DNA of 54,098 nt, taken from the NCBI GenBank assembly GCA_027577595.1, contig JANBRJ010000106.1, forward strand, positions 1-54,098, written 5' to 3'. The position numbers and the translations under genes are program-made. This DNA is from Coemansia sp. RSA 487 (Eukaryota; Kickxellomycota; Kickxellomycetes; Kickxellales; Kickxellaceae). Shown in pieces: positions 45,361-53,622 of the stretch (position 1 is its first letter; each line of letters begins with the position of its first letter). The notes under the pieces were generated by a model. The model was not told the origin of the DNA and did no database searches. It saw only the letters and a program-made list of their open reading frames with translations.

Positions 45361-48300
45361 ATGAAATTATTAAATAATTTTATTTTATGGAATGATACTG
45401 CTGAGCCTTGGCAATTATCATATCAAGATAGTGCCACTACATCAATGGAAGGTATTGATACATTAAATGGTGAAATTTACTATTATGAAGTTATAATTTT
45501 TATATTAATAATATGGGTTTTCATATCTATTTTTTCTAAATTTGTAGGTCAATCAATATCTTATAAATATAGTAATCATAATCCAAAATTAGAAATAATA
45601 TGGACTTGTACACCAGCTATATTGTTAATTTGTATTGCTTTCCCAAGTTTTAGATTAATTTATTTAATAGATGAAATTGAAGAAACTAATGTAACAATAA
45701 AAGTAATAGGTTTCTTATTAGGTGGCCTAACATTATATATTTTAAATAAAATAAAAGATACCTATTTTAATAATCAAGTAGTTCCTTGTTTATTAAATAT
45801 AGATGAAAAAAATAATATTTCAAATAATAATTTAATTAAATCTTTTTTTATTTTTTTTAATATTCCTAATATAAGAGCTAATAAAAGAATTGGACCTCAT
45901 AATAAACAAGTAATTAGTATAATTATAGGTTCATTATTAGGTAATGCTTATGCTAATAGAAAATCTAAAGAAGGTATAAGATTAATATTTAAACAAAGTA
46001 TTATACATAAAGATTATTTATTTTGGTTATATGAATTTTTTTACAACAATGGTTATTGTACTAATTTATTACCCCGAGCAAGTATATGCTCGAGAAAACT
46101 AAAAAAAAATAATGAAATAAAAGAATATTTTGAATACGAATTTAATACTTTTTCTTTTAGAAGTTTTAATTGGGTACATAAAATGTTCTATAAAAATGGA
46201 AAAAAAAGAATAAAAATAAATTTATTAGAAAAATATTTAGATCCATTAGCTTTAGCTATTTGGATTATGGATGATGGATGTTTTACTAAATATGGAGTAA
46301 GAATAGCAACAAATAGTTTTACTTTAGAAGAAGTTGAATTTTTAAGAGATTTATTAAAAAAAAAATTTAATTTAAATTGTATAGTTCAAAAAATTCAAAC
46401 TAAAAGTCAATGGTCTTTGTATATTAAAGCTGAATCTATGAAAAATTTAAGAGATTTAATATTACCATATATTCATCCAAGTATGTTATATAAAATAAAT
46501 TTAAAAAATAAAAATTAAATAAAAAAAAAATTTGAAATATAAAGTTCTTTTAACACAAATATAAATATATAATAGTCGTGAGTATAAAATAAAATTATTT
46601 TATATTCTAAGATTTCGACAGAAATCTTTAAAAATTTTATAAATAATTTTTATTTATGAATTTTTAGGCGATACAAGTGAAAACGGTTAAAATATAATAA
46701 AATTTCAATACCGTATAATTATACAAGACCGTCAGTAAATAATTTTATTTTTTTATTTATTGCTACAGACTTGGTCACTTGTGGGTCCGTGTATGTATTA
46801 ATACATCTGAAGGGCTTTATGTATAGTCGATTATTGTCAAAATATATTAATATATTGACATTGCACCAATGGTATTGGAGTTACGAATATCCTGATTATA
46901 ATAGTGATATTTCATTTGATTCATTTATGCAACCTACAGAAGATTTAGAAAAAGGACAATTTAGATTATTAGAATTAGATAATAATCCTGTTTTACCTGT
47001 AGGTATACCTATAAAAATTATAACTTCTTCAAGTGATGTATTACATAGTTTCGCTATTCCATCTGCCGGTTTTAAAATTGATGCTGTACCTGGTAGATTA
47101 AATACAATAACTTGTAATTTTGATAGAAAAGGTACTTTTTATGGTCAGAAATGAATATTGGCCATAACCATAGTAAACCTATGGTTATAAATCATCAAAT
47201 TGACGGGAACCCCCTAAAGAAATCTTAACCAAGTAAGTATGGTAACATAACTTATGGCACAGGTAATGACTCGTGGTATGGTAAAATCAAGATTTATAAT
47301 TCAATGGGAAATCCGCAGCCAAGTACCCCTCTTTGAGAGGTATGCAGTTCATCGACTAAACGGTGGTTGGTATTATTAATAATGCTTAAGATATAGTCAA
47401 ACCCTACCCGAAAGAGTACAGGAGATTATGAAAAAATTTTATAAAATTTTCATAATCTCTGTTAAAGAAAAATTTAAATATATTTAAATTTTTGGGGATT
47501 AAAATTCTACAATAGTTTGCTAAACTTATTATTTTAATATAAAAATAAATCTTAAAAATAATATTATAATAAAAAATAAAACATATATAAGTTTTGATTT
47601 TTCACAATTTTTACGCTATTGTAATATTTTTATTGCATAATATATTTAATAAAAGTATTTTAAAAAATCATTTTATAATAAATAAATATCCATTATATAG
47701 ATTAAATTTTATAGCTGTAATACCTTTAATTAGATCTTTTAGTACTAATATATTAAAATATTCAGTAAATAATCCAGAGTCTTTAGCTATAAAACATATA
47801 AATAGTGGTAAGTCTATCACTCATTCAATTATTAATAAAATATTATTAAATCAAAATTTATCTATTACTAATAATAAATTAGAAGATTTATTAAAAGTTA
47901 AAGGCATAGAAATTAATTTACCTGTGGTAACGCTAGAAGATAATAAACTTTTAGCTGAATTAACAGGTAAATCAAAATATAAAGGATTCTTTGGTGTATA
48001 TATATTTATACATAAAAAAACAAATCAAAAGTATGTCGGTTCATCTAATTTATTAAGACGTAGAATGAATTATTATTTTAAAGGTAATTTTCCTTTAGCT
48101 GGTAAATTTTTACCTATTCTTCATAAAGAAGGATTAGGAGCTTTTAAATTAAAAATATTTAAATTAGATAATAATAAATTTAATAGTCAAGATGCTTTAA
48201 TATTAGAACAATATTTTTTATTAAATAAAAATTTTGATTTAAATACTTTAAGAGTTGTAAATGCAGGATCTTCTAAAGGTAAAGGTGTTTATATATATGA

Positions 48301-49197
48301 TTTAACTTGTAGTATTTTTTATTATCATGCTAAATCAAAAATAGAATTAAAAAGAATTTTAAAAATACATCCTGAAACTTGTAAAAAATATATAGATTCT
48401 AAAGTCCCTTATTTGAATAACTTTTTGTTATTTAGTTATCCTATATCTACAGCTGTAATTGGCAGTATACCAATTATGGAATTAATAAATATAATGCAAA
48501 AAGAAAGACAAGCTATGTATATATTAGGAACTCGTAGGAATATTTCTGTCATATTAGAAATTAAAGAAGGAAATACTTTTGTAAATTCTTCTATTATAGG
48601 TCATACTTTAAATTTTTATTCTTTAACATCTTGTATAGAATATTTAAGAAAATTAGGTTTAATTATAAAGAGAGATACTCTCACTAAATATATAAAAAAT
48701 GAGAAAATATTTTCTCATTTTTTATGTAAGTACTCAGATAAAATTTTACCAAATAATTTTGAAGAGGTAGGATTAATAATTGAAGAATATAAAAAATTAA
48801 AAGTAGATTCAGATTCTTTAAATATTAATAAAAAAAATAAACCTATATTAGTAAAAGGAAAAAATTTAGAAAAAAAATTTGAAAGTATTACGAATTCAAT
48901 TAAATATTTTGAGACTTTAGGTATTAAGTTAGATCGAAAAACTTTATATATTCATTTAAAAAATGGTAAAGAATATAAAGGTTATTATTTTTTTTATGAA
49001 TAATTAGTAATTAAACTTTTTTTTTGTAAGGTAGTAATTATAAAATATGTATTTATAATTTTTTATATTAAAATAATTGTAGATTTAAATTGCAATGTTC
49101 AGAATTATGTGGTGTATTTCATTTTGGTATGCCAATTCTTTTTGAAATAGTTTCAATTAATGATTATTTTACTTGGTTAAATTCTTTTGATGATTAA
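45361..49197 (+). CDS. cox2: Cytochrome c oxidase subunit 2 (3 exons)
   Basis: Carries the CuA centre that accepts electrons from cytochrome c. Exons: 45361-45711 (117 codons), 46864-47145 (94 codons) and 49093-49197 (34 codons plus TAA); total 245 aa. Joins restore [15 protein letters not shown] and [17 protein letters not shown]. CuA ligands are visible: His in DVLHSFAIP, Cys, Glu and Cys in CSELCG, and the following His and Met. Both introns end in G with T before. Two N-terminal helices; the start has an unusual NGEIYYYEV stretch. Exon 3 would be missed without splicing because the frame after exon 2 stops at once. Confidence 0.96.
45712..46863 (+). CDS. cox2 intron 1: LAGLIDADG_2 protein lacking motif-1 acid (ORF 45712-46518)
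   Basis: In frame with exon 1, about 268 codons, intact. Motif 1 reads [13 protein letters not shown]: the catalytic acid is Asn and the following Gly is Ala, whereas the cox3-intron relative has IGSLLGDG. Motif 2 is normal ([11 protein letters not shown]), and the end is [11 protein letters not shown]. It may nick, or only assist splicing. A palindrome CGAGCA/TGCTCG (about 46076-46093) is in frame within the ORF. The core at 46570-46860 has GGCGATACAAGTGAAAACGG and ACAGACTTGGTCACTTGTGG. Confidence 0.87.
47146..49092 (+). mobile_element. Group I intron 2 of cox2
   Basis: 1,947 nt. The ribozyme core (47150-47420) comes first and the ORF lies after it. The core contains AAATTGACGGGAACC, CACAGGTAATGACTCGTGG, TGCAGTTCATCGACTAAACG and AAGATATAGTC. 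These also occur, in the same order, in nad1 intron 1 (2045-2360, minus strand), where the ORF lies before the core. Intron ends in G before CAATGTTCAG. Confidence 0.88.
47594..49003 (+). CDS. GIY-YIG homing endonuclease in cox2 intron 2
   Basis: 469 codons if TTG at 47594 is used; no ATG is available before the conserved part, so an alternative start or a shorter product is likely. [26 protein letters not shown] at about residues 133-152, [10 protein letters not shown] with Arg, and [18 protein letters not shown] with Glu. The long C-terminal half holds several NUMOD1-like repeats ([55 protein letters not shown]). Intact frame. Unusually long for the family. Confidence 0.85.
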   Translation: MIFHNFYAIVIFLLHNIFNKSILKNHFIINKYPLYRLNFIAVIPLIRSFSTNILKYSVNNPESLAIKHINSGKSITHSIINKILLNQNLSITNNKLEDLLKVKGIEINLPVVTLEDNKLLAELTGKSKYKGFFGVYIFIHKKTNQKYVGSSNLLRRRMNYYFKGNFPLAGKFLPILHKEGLGAFKLKIFKLDNNKFNSQDALILEQYFLLNKNFDLNTLRVVNAGSSKGKGVYIYDLTCSIFYYHAKSKIELKRILKIHPETCKKYIDSKVPYLNNFLLFSYPISTAVIGSIPIMELINIMQKERQAMYILGTRRNISVILEIKEGNTFVNSSIIGHTLNFYSLTSCIEYLRKLGLIIKRDTLTKYIKNEKIFSHFLCKYSDKILPNNFEEVGLIIEEYKKLKVDSDSLNINKKNKPILVKGKNLEKKFESITNSIKYFETLGIKLDRKTLYIHLKNGKEYKGYYFFYE

Positions 49198-49301
49198 AAT
49201 TTATTAATATAAAATTAATTTTATATTAATTTAATATATTAAATTAGAAATAATCTTTTTTATTTAATTTAAAAAATTAAATAAAAATATATATATTATT
49301 T

Positions 49302-49361
49302 AAGGAATAATATAAATAAATAAATCCTTAGCTAAATTAAATTAATAAAATAAAAAAAAAA
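49302..49361 (+). repeat. Shared leader before orf114 (copy of nad3 leader)
   Basis: About 60 bp ending at the ATG of orf114. It matches 52393-52450 before nad3: AGGAATAATATAAATAAATA, then CCTTAGCTAAATTAA, then an A-run and ATGAAT. Each copy can form a 6-bp stem (TAAGGA/TCCTTA here, TGAGGA/TCCTTA before nad3), a base-pair-conserving difference. Its place directly before two start codons suggests a translation or processing signal. Confidence 0.7.
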
Positions 49362-49706
49362 ATGAATCTAAATTTTATACGACATATTTTATTACTTGTA
49401 TTAGGTTGTTATTTACTAAGACATACTCAAGAATTACTTTTTTTATTAAAATTATCACTAAATGAATTATATATTTATTTTAATATATATGGATTAGAAT
49501 ATTTTCGTACAGATAGTTCTATTTCAAATCATATGCATATAGTATATAATGAATATAATAACATCAGAAATATAAAACATATTATACCACAACCACCTAC
49601 AGTAGACCCTTTAGTAATAAAAGAAATGTATTATGTTGCAGGATTTTTAGTTTTAATTGAGATTGTATTTCTTTCAAAATATATATTATTTATAAATAAT
49701 ATATAA
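49362..49706 (+). CDS. Unrecognised small membrane-protein ORF (orf114)
   Basis: 114 codons between cox2 and trnT, outside introns. There are two hydrophobic segments, residues 5-35 (IRHILLLVLGCYLLR...LLFLLKL) and 90-112 (YVAGFLVLIEIVFLSKYILF), with a polar middle containing PQPPTVDPLVIKEMYYV. ATG at 49362 follows a leader also found before nad3, which makes expression likely. I do not recognise a family; it is not similar in sequence to NAD3 despite equal length. Candidates include a small ATP-synthase or respiratory accessory subunit, but this is only a thought. Confidence 0.6.
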   Translation: MNLNFIRHILLLVLGCYLLRHTQELLFLLKLSLNELYIYFNIYGLEYFRTDSSISNHMHIVYNEYNNIRNIKHIIPQPPTVDPLVIKEMYYVAGFLVLIEIVFLSKYILFINNI

Positions 49707-50090
49707 ATAATATATATTTTAAAATTTATATAAATTAGTTTTATTTCTCTTATTTAAAAAAATTTCTTTCATTTTTTTAATTCTATTTAAAATAAATCTT
49801 TATATTAATTCTATATAAAATTATTAAAATTTATATATTAATTATATTTGATAAAAGAATTTTTATAAATATTCATTATAATGAATATTATTTACAAATT
49901 ATAATTCATAATATTAAATAAATAATATTAGGTAGTTAAGTAAAAATTATCTATATATTTTATATAACATATATTTATAATTTTTATATACATAAGTATA
50001 TTTAAAATTTAAAATATATATATAAATATTAATTAAATTAAAAAAATAAAAAATATTTTTATTATTATTAATATTTAATATTGTTTTTAT
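49707..50090. other. Intergenic spacer orf114-trnT
   Basis: About 380 bp, A/T only, with no gene. It holds a perfect 22-bp palindrome (49868-49889, AATATTCATTA and its complement). No tRNA or frame found. Confidence 0.5.
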
Positions 50091-50163
50091 GCCAGATTAG
50101 CTTAATTGGTAAAGCAGTAATCTTGTAAATTACTTTATATGGATTCAAATTCCTTATCTGGCT
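50091..50163 (+). tRNA. trnT: tRNA-Thr (UGU)
   Basis: Acceptor GCCAGAT/ATCTGGC, anticodon stem GTAAT/ATTAC with loop CTTGTAA (anticodon TGT). First of a run of twelve tRNAs. Confidence 0.93.
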
Positions 50164-50170
50164 ATTATTA

Positions 50171-50253
50171 ACCTACTTGGAGAAATTGGTAGACTCAAAT
50201 GACTTAAAATTGTTTGCACTTTGTGTGTGAGGGTTCAAGTCCCTCAGTAGGTA
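50171..50253 (+). tRNA. trnL2: tRNA-Leu (UAA)
   Basis: Acceptor ACCTACT/AGTAGGT, anticodon stem AATGA/TTGTT with loop CTTAAAA (anticodon TAA), long variable arm. It reads TTA, by far the main Leu codon here. Confidence 0.92.
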
Positions 50254-50258
50254 ATAAA

Positions 50259-50341
50259 GAGAAGAAAGCATTTTGGTATTGCAATCGCCCTGTAAAGGCG
50301 ATGGTTTTTAACCATTCTGGGTTCAAATCCCAGTCTTCTCA
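50259..50341 (+). tRNA. trnY: tRNA-Tyr (GUA)
   Basis: Acceptor GAGAAGA/TCTTCTC, anticodon stem TCGCC/GGCGA with loop CTGTAAA (anticodon GTA), long variable arm GATGG/CCATT-like. Confidence 0.93.
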
Positions 50342-50353
50342 AAAATAATAAAA

Positions 50354-50425
50354 GGGGAGATAGCTTAATGGTAAAGCCTACTGCTCATAACAGGAAAGAT
50401 GTGAGTTCAAATCTTACTCTCCTCA
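50354..50425 (+). tRNA. trnM: tRNA-Met (CAU), copy 2
   Basis: Acceptor GGGGAGA/TCTCCTC, anticodon loop CTCATAA (CAT), T arm GTGAG/CTTAC. One of three CAU tRNAs; one of them may be an Ile tRNA with modified C34 reading AUA. Confidence 0.88.
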
Positions 50426-50436
50426 AAAAAATAAAA

Positions 50437-50509
50437 TGTGAATAAGTGTAACCGTTTTGCACATAAGACTCATTATCTTAAAGAGATTGTTCAATTCAAT
50501 CATTCGCAA
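50437..50509 (+). tRNA. trnM: tRNA with CAU anticodon, copy 3 (Met or Ile2)
   Basis: Acceptor TGTGAAT/ATTCGCA, D arm GTG/CAC, anticodon stem TAAGA/TCTTA with loop CTCATTA (CAT). Which CAU copy is initiator, elongator or Ile-lysidine type cannot be fixed by eye. Confidence 0.85.
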
Positions 50510-50515
50510 ATTAAA

Positions 50516-50585
50516 GATCTCATCATCTAAAGGTAGGATCTGGCACCTTCACTGCCATAATGTTCGTTCGAATCGGACTGAGATC
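50516..50585 (+). tRNA. trnE: tRNA-Glu (UUC)
   Basis: Acceptor GATCTCA/TGAGATC, anticodon stem TGGCA/TGCCA with loop CCTTCAC (anticodon TTC). Position 33 is C instead of the almost universal T. Confidence 0.88.
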
Positions 50586-50615
50586 AAAAATTTTAAAAAT
50601 AAATAATAAATAAAA

Positions 50616-50687
50616 GGAATCGTAACTTAAAGGTTAAAGTGTTTGCTTGATAAGCAAAAAATAATGGTTCAATTCCATTCGATTTCA
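50616..50687 (+). tRNA. trnI: tRNA-Ile (GAU)
   Basis: Acceptor GGAATCG/CGATTTC, anticodon stem TTTGC/GCAAA with loop TTGATAA (anticodon GAT). It would read ATT/ATC; ATA, very frequent here, needs another tRNA. Confidence 0.9.
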
Positions 50688-50695
50688 ATAAATAA

Positions 50696-50768
50696 AGATT
50701 AGATATCTTAATGGTAAAGTATCGGGCTGCAAACCTGATTATGAGTGTTCAATTCACTCTCTAATCTT
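50696..50768 (+). tRNA. trnC: tRNA-Cys (GCA)
   Basis: Acceptor AGATTAG/CTAATCT, anticodon stem TCGGG/CCTGA with loop CTGCAAA (anticodon GCA). Confidence 0.92.
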
Positions 50769-50787
50769 ATAATAAATAATAAAATAA

Positions 50788-50860
50788 AGGAGTATAACTT
50801 AATTGGTAGAGTAACAAACTTTTAATTTGTATTATTTGGGTTCAAGTCCCAATGCTCCTA
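50788..50860 (+). tRNA. trnK: tRNA-Lys (UUU)
   Basis: Acceptor AGGAGTA/TGCTCCT, anticodon stem ACAAA/TTTGT with loop CTTTTAA (anticodon TTT), T loop TTCAAGT. Confidence 0.93.
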
Positions 50861-50868
50861 AATTATAA

Positions 50869-50940
50869 GCCTTGATAGCTTAACAGGTAAAGTACGGAAC
50901 TGAAAATTCTGGATAGGATGTTCGAGTCATCCTCAAGGCA
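50869..50940 (+). tRNA. trnF: tRNA-Phe (GAA)
   Basis: Acceptor GCCTTGA/TCAAGGC, anticodon stem CGGAA/TTCTG with loop CTGAAAA (anticodon GAA), T loop TTCGAGT. Confidence 0.93.
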
Positions 50941-50949
50941 TAAAAATAG

Positions 50950-51022
50950 AGCTGTAGTAGCTTAATGGTAAAGCAAATCACTGTTAATGATCGGATCTCT
51001 GTTCAATTCAGGGCTATGGCTA
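50950..51022 (+). tRNA. trnN: tRNA-Asn (GUU)
   Basis: Acceptor AGCTGTA/TATGGCT with wobble pairs, anticodon stem AATCA/TGATC with loop CTGTTAA (anticodon GTT). Confidence 0.9.
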
Positions 51023-51027
51023 ATAAA

Positions 51028-51111
51028 GGAAAAATCGCCTAATGGTATGGCAATAGTTTGCTAAACTATGGATGTTAAACATTCATGGGGGTTCGAATCC
51101 CCTTTTTTCCG
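51028..51111 (+). tRNA. trnS1: tRNA-Ser (GCU)
   Basis: Acceptor GGAAAAA/TTTTTCC, anticodon stem ATAGT/ACTAT with loop TTGCTAA (anticodon GCT), long variable arm, T loop TTCGAAT. Its D arm is present. Confidence 0.93.
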
Positions 51112-51158
51112 AAAAACAAAAGGGTAAATATTTTCCTATAAAAAAAATTTAAAATAAA

Positions 51159-51467
51159 ATGAAATTAGCTTTATTATTATTTTTAATAGGTATTTATGGT
51201 ATAATTTTAAATAGAAGACATTATCTTTTAGTATTAATATCTATTGAAATATTATTATTAGCTATAACTATATTAGTTCTTTATTTTTCTATTCTTCATG
51301 ATGATATGTTAGCTCAAATATTCGGTTTATATATAATATCTATAGCTGCTGCTGAAACAGCTGTAGCTTTATCTATATTAGTAGCTTATTATAGATTAAG
51401 AGGTACAATAAATATTACTACAATATCTGAAAAAACTACTACTTTACTTCCTAAATTTACATTATAA
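51159..51467 (+). CDS. nad4L: NADH dehydrogenase subunit 4L
   Basis: Small complex I membrane subunit, 102 aa including a polar C-terminal tail somewhat longer than usual. Signatures: LNRRHYLLVLISIEILLLA (helix 2 with conserved Glu) and FGLYIISIAAAETAVALSILVAYYRLRG (helix 3 with second Glu). It lies between trnS(GCU) and trnS(UGA), separated from nad5, with which it overlaps in many fungi. Confidence 0.96.
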   Translation: MKLALLLFLIGIYGIILNRRHYLLVLISIEILLLAITILVLYFSILHDDMLAQIFGLYIISIAAAETAVALSILVAYYRLRGTINITTISEKTTTLLPKFTL

Positions 51468-51554
51468 ATAAAAATTAAAAAATAAAAAAAAAAGAATTAT
51501 AATTATAATTCTATAAAATTAATATATAAATTAATAATTTTATATATTTTATAA

Positions 51555-51644
51555 GGGTAGATGACTGAGTTGGTTTAAGGTGCTTCGCTTGAAACGAAGA
51601 GAAGTTTTGAATAACTTCCATGGGTTCAAATCCCATTCTGCCCG
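51555..51644 (+). tRNA. trnS2: tRNA-Ser (UGA)
   Basis: Acceptor GGGTAGA/TCTGCCC, anticodon stem CTTCG/CGAAG with loop CTTGAAA (anticodon TGA), long variable arm GAAGTT/AACTTC. Confidence 0.93.
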
Positions 51645-51646
51645 TA

Positions 51647-51719
51647 CGGATAGTGGCGTAATAGGTAACGTGTCTAACTTGGGATTAGAAGATTATAAGT
51701 TCAATTCTTATCTATCCGA
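51647..51719 (+). tRNA. trnP: tRNA-Pro (UGG)
   Basis: Acceptor CGGATAG/CTATCCG, anticodon stem TCTAA/TTAGA with loop CTTGGGA (anticodon TGG). Confidence 0.92.
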
Positions 51720-52392
51720 TATAATAAAATTATTGATATATTTTTAATGAGTAGTAGAGTATTAGAAAGTTTTTTTTATAATATTATAAAAGGTTTAACT
51801 AATATTTTTGTTTTTTATGACATTATAAAAAATTTTAATTCTTTTTAGGTTTCAGATTCTTCTGATTTTGGTTCTAGTTTATTTAATCAGTAATTTTACT
51901 TTATTTGGTACAGATAATTTTTCTTTATTAGATATTAGTAATTCTTCTTCATTTAGTAATTTTAATAAATCTAAATTAAAATTAAAAAAACTGTTGAAAT
52001 AGTAAGAAATAAAAATAATTTATTTCTTTTAATATAAAATTATTTAAATATAAGTATACCTTCTGATTTTGAACCATTAATAGAATTTATATTTGGTATA
52101 TTTTAATAAATTTAGTATGTTTATTTTTTATAGTAAATTTAATTATTTAATTAATAAATGACTTAAATAAAAATATTTTATAAATTTATATAAAAATATT
52201 AATTGGATTTTTATTACCATTAAAAGAAATAATATATTTATTACTTTTAATAGTTTAATGATAATAAATGTAATATTAATCTAATTTATATAGAGAAGAG
52301 ACATATTAATGTATAATTTCAAATGGATTAAGGAATGTTGATTAATTTGAAATTATTTATAAAAGAGGTTAAATAAAAAATTTATATTACTT
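51720..52392 (+). pseudogene. Spacer with decayed reading frame, trnP-nad3
   Basis: About 670 bp. From 51850 to 52110 the sequence looks coding-like on the plus strand but is broken by several stops. Pieces such as SDSSDFGSSLF and NFSLLDISNSSSFSNFNKSKL show Ser/Asn/Phe-rich residues. A similar flavour (LLDFNLLNLNL, FGSLSNSLF) is seen in 53340-53520. I read it as an old, unidentified gene in ruins. No family is recognised, and chance composition cannot be ruled out. Confidence 0.35.
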
Positions 52393-52450
52393 GAGGAATA
52401 ATATAAATAAATAAGTCCTTAGCTAAATTAATTAATATAAAAAAAAAAAA
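52393..52450 (+). repeat. Shared leader before nad3 (copy of orf114 leader)
   Basis: Direct repeat of 49302-49361, ending at the nad3 ATG. It can form the stem TGAGGA/TCCTTA around an A/T loop, followed by GCTAAATTAA and an A-run. Confidence 0.7.
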
Positions 52451-52801
52451 ATGAATACATTATTATTATTTATTATATTAACACCTATTATATTAATTTT
52501 ATTATTATTAATAAATCTTATAATACCTGTTAATAAACCGGATTTTTCAAAATTATCACCATATGAATGTGGTATGGATACAATAGGTACAGCAAGAGAA
52601 AAATTTAATATACAATTTTATTTAGTTGCTATATTATTTTTAATATTTGATATAGAAGTAATATTTTTATTTCCTTTTGCATCTGTTTTATATAATATTT
52701 CTTTTTTTGGTTTTTGGATAGGAACTATATTTATATTTATTTTAACTATTGGTTTTATTTATGAATTAAGTAAAGGTATTTTAAATTTTATACAAAATTA
52801 A
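52451..52801 (+). CDS. nad3: NADH dehydrogenase subunit 3
   Basis: Complex I membrane subunit, 116 aa. Signatures: KLSPYECGMDTIGTAREKFNIQFYLVAILFLIFDIEVIFLFPFA, with the loop Cys in YECG and the DIEV motif in helix 2. Complete. The start is fixed by the leader repeat that ends at 52450. Isolated from nad2, its usual neighbour. Confidence 0.96.
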   Translation: MNTLLLFIILTPIILILLLLINLIIPVNKPDFSKLSPYECGMDTIGTAREKFNIQFYLVAILFLIFDIEVIFLFPFASVLYNISFFGFWIGTIFIFILTIGFIYELSKGILNFIQN

Positions 52802-52822
52802 ATTAATTCTTTATTTATATTT

Positions 52823-52894
52823 AGGGAAATAATTTAATTGGTAAAATGCTGGTCTCCAAAACTGGTTTTAAAGGTTCAACTCCTTTTTTCCTTG
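52823..52894 (+). tRNA. trnW: tRNA-Trp (CCA)
   Basis: Acceptor AGGGAAA/TTTCCTT, anticodon stem CTGGT/ACTGG with loop CTCCAAA (anticodon CCA). A CCA anticodon reads UGG only, which fits the absence of in-frame TGA in the core genes. Confidence 0.92.
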
Positions 52895-52914
52895 GATTTA
52901 TAATTATTATAATA

Positions 52915-52987
52915 ACACTCTTTACTTAATAGGTTAAAGTAATAATCTTCGAAATTATTTATATGGGTTCAATTCCCTTAGAGTGTT
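52915..52987 (+). tRNA. trnR1: tRNA-Arg (UCG)
   Basis: Acceptor ACACTCT/AGAGTGT, anticodon stem ATAAT/ATTAT with loop CTTCGAA (anticodon TCG). CGN codons are rare in the host genes but used in the HEG of cox1 intron 2. Confidence 0.9.
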
Positions 52988-52991
52988 CTAA

Positions 52992-53064
52992 GGCGAATAT
53001 AGTTTAATGGTAGAACTACAATTTGTGGCTTTGTAAATATGGGTTCAATTCCCATTATTCGCCC
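52992..53064 (+). tRNA. trnH: tRNA-His (GUG)
   Basis: Acceptor GGCGAAT/ATTCGCC, anticodon stem ACAAT/TTTGT (last pair weak) with loop TTGTGGC (anticodon GTG); the discriminator base is C, usual for His. Confidence 0.88.
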
Positions 53065-53084
53065 TTTATAAAATATAAATAGTA

Positions 53085-53158
53085 ACTCGTTTAGCTTAAT
53101 TGGATAAAGCATCGATCTTCTAAATCGTTTATTGTAGGTTCAAATCCTTCAACGAGTG
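53085..53158 (+). tRNA. trnR2: tRNA-Arg (UCU)
   Basis: Acceptor ACTCGTT/AACGAGT, anticodon stem TCGAT/ATCGT with loop CTTCTAA (anticodon TCT). Last plus-strand gene before the convergent region. Confidence 0.92.
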
Positions 53159-53622
53159 TTTTTTAATTTATAATAATTTTATAAATAAATTAATATGCCC
53201 TTATAGATTTTATATATTTATTTATAAAATAACTAATGATTTATTTTATATTTATATTTTAAAATAATATTATTTATATAATAGTTTATATAAATAATTA
53301 TTTAAAATAAAAGAATTTTATATTATTACTGATAATGAATTATTAGATTTTAATTTATTAAATTTAAACTTATAAAGCTATATATAAATATACAAATTAA
53401 TAAACTTTCAAATGGTGTAAAACTATTAAAATATTCCATTAATAATTCTAAATTAAAATCTAATAATTTTTAGAAAGTAATTTTGGTTCATTGAGTAATT
53501 CTTTATTTATATTTATTTAATGTATATAGTGAAACTAATACAATTATTACACTGTTAATATATCTGTAAATACACTGAATATAAATTTTTGAATTAGAGC
53601 ATTAAACATAGCTTGAATTCTT
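53159..53622. other. Convergent spacer trnR-nad1 with decayed coding-like sequence
   Basis: 464 bp where plus-strand and minus-strand transcription meet. No intact gene. 53330-53520 holds short Leu/Asn/Ser-rich coding-like stretches broken by stops, similar in flavour to 51850-52110. Ends directly at the nad1 stop codon. Confidence 0.4.
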
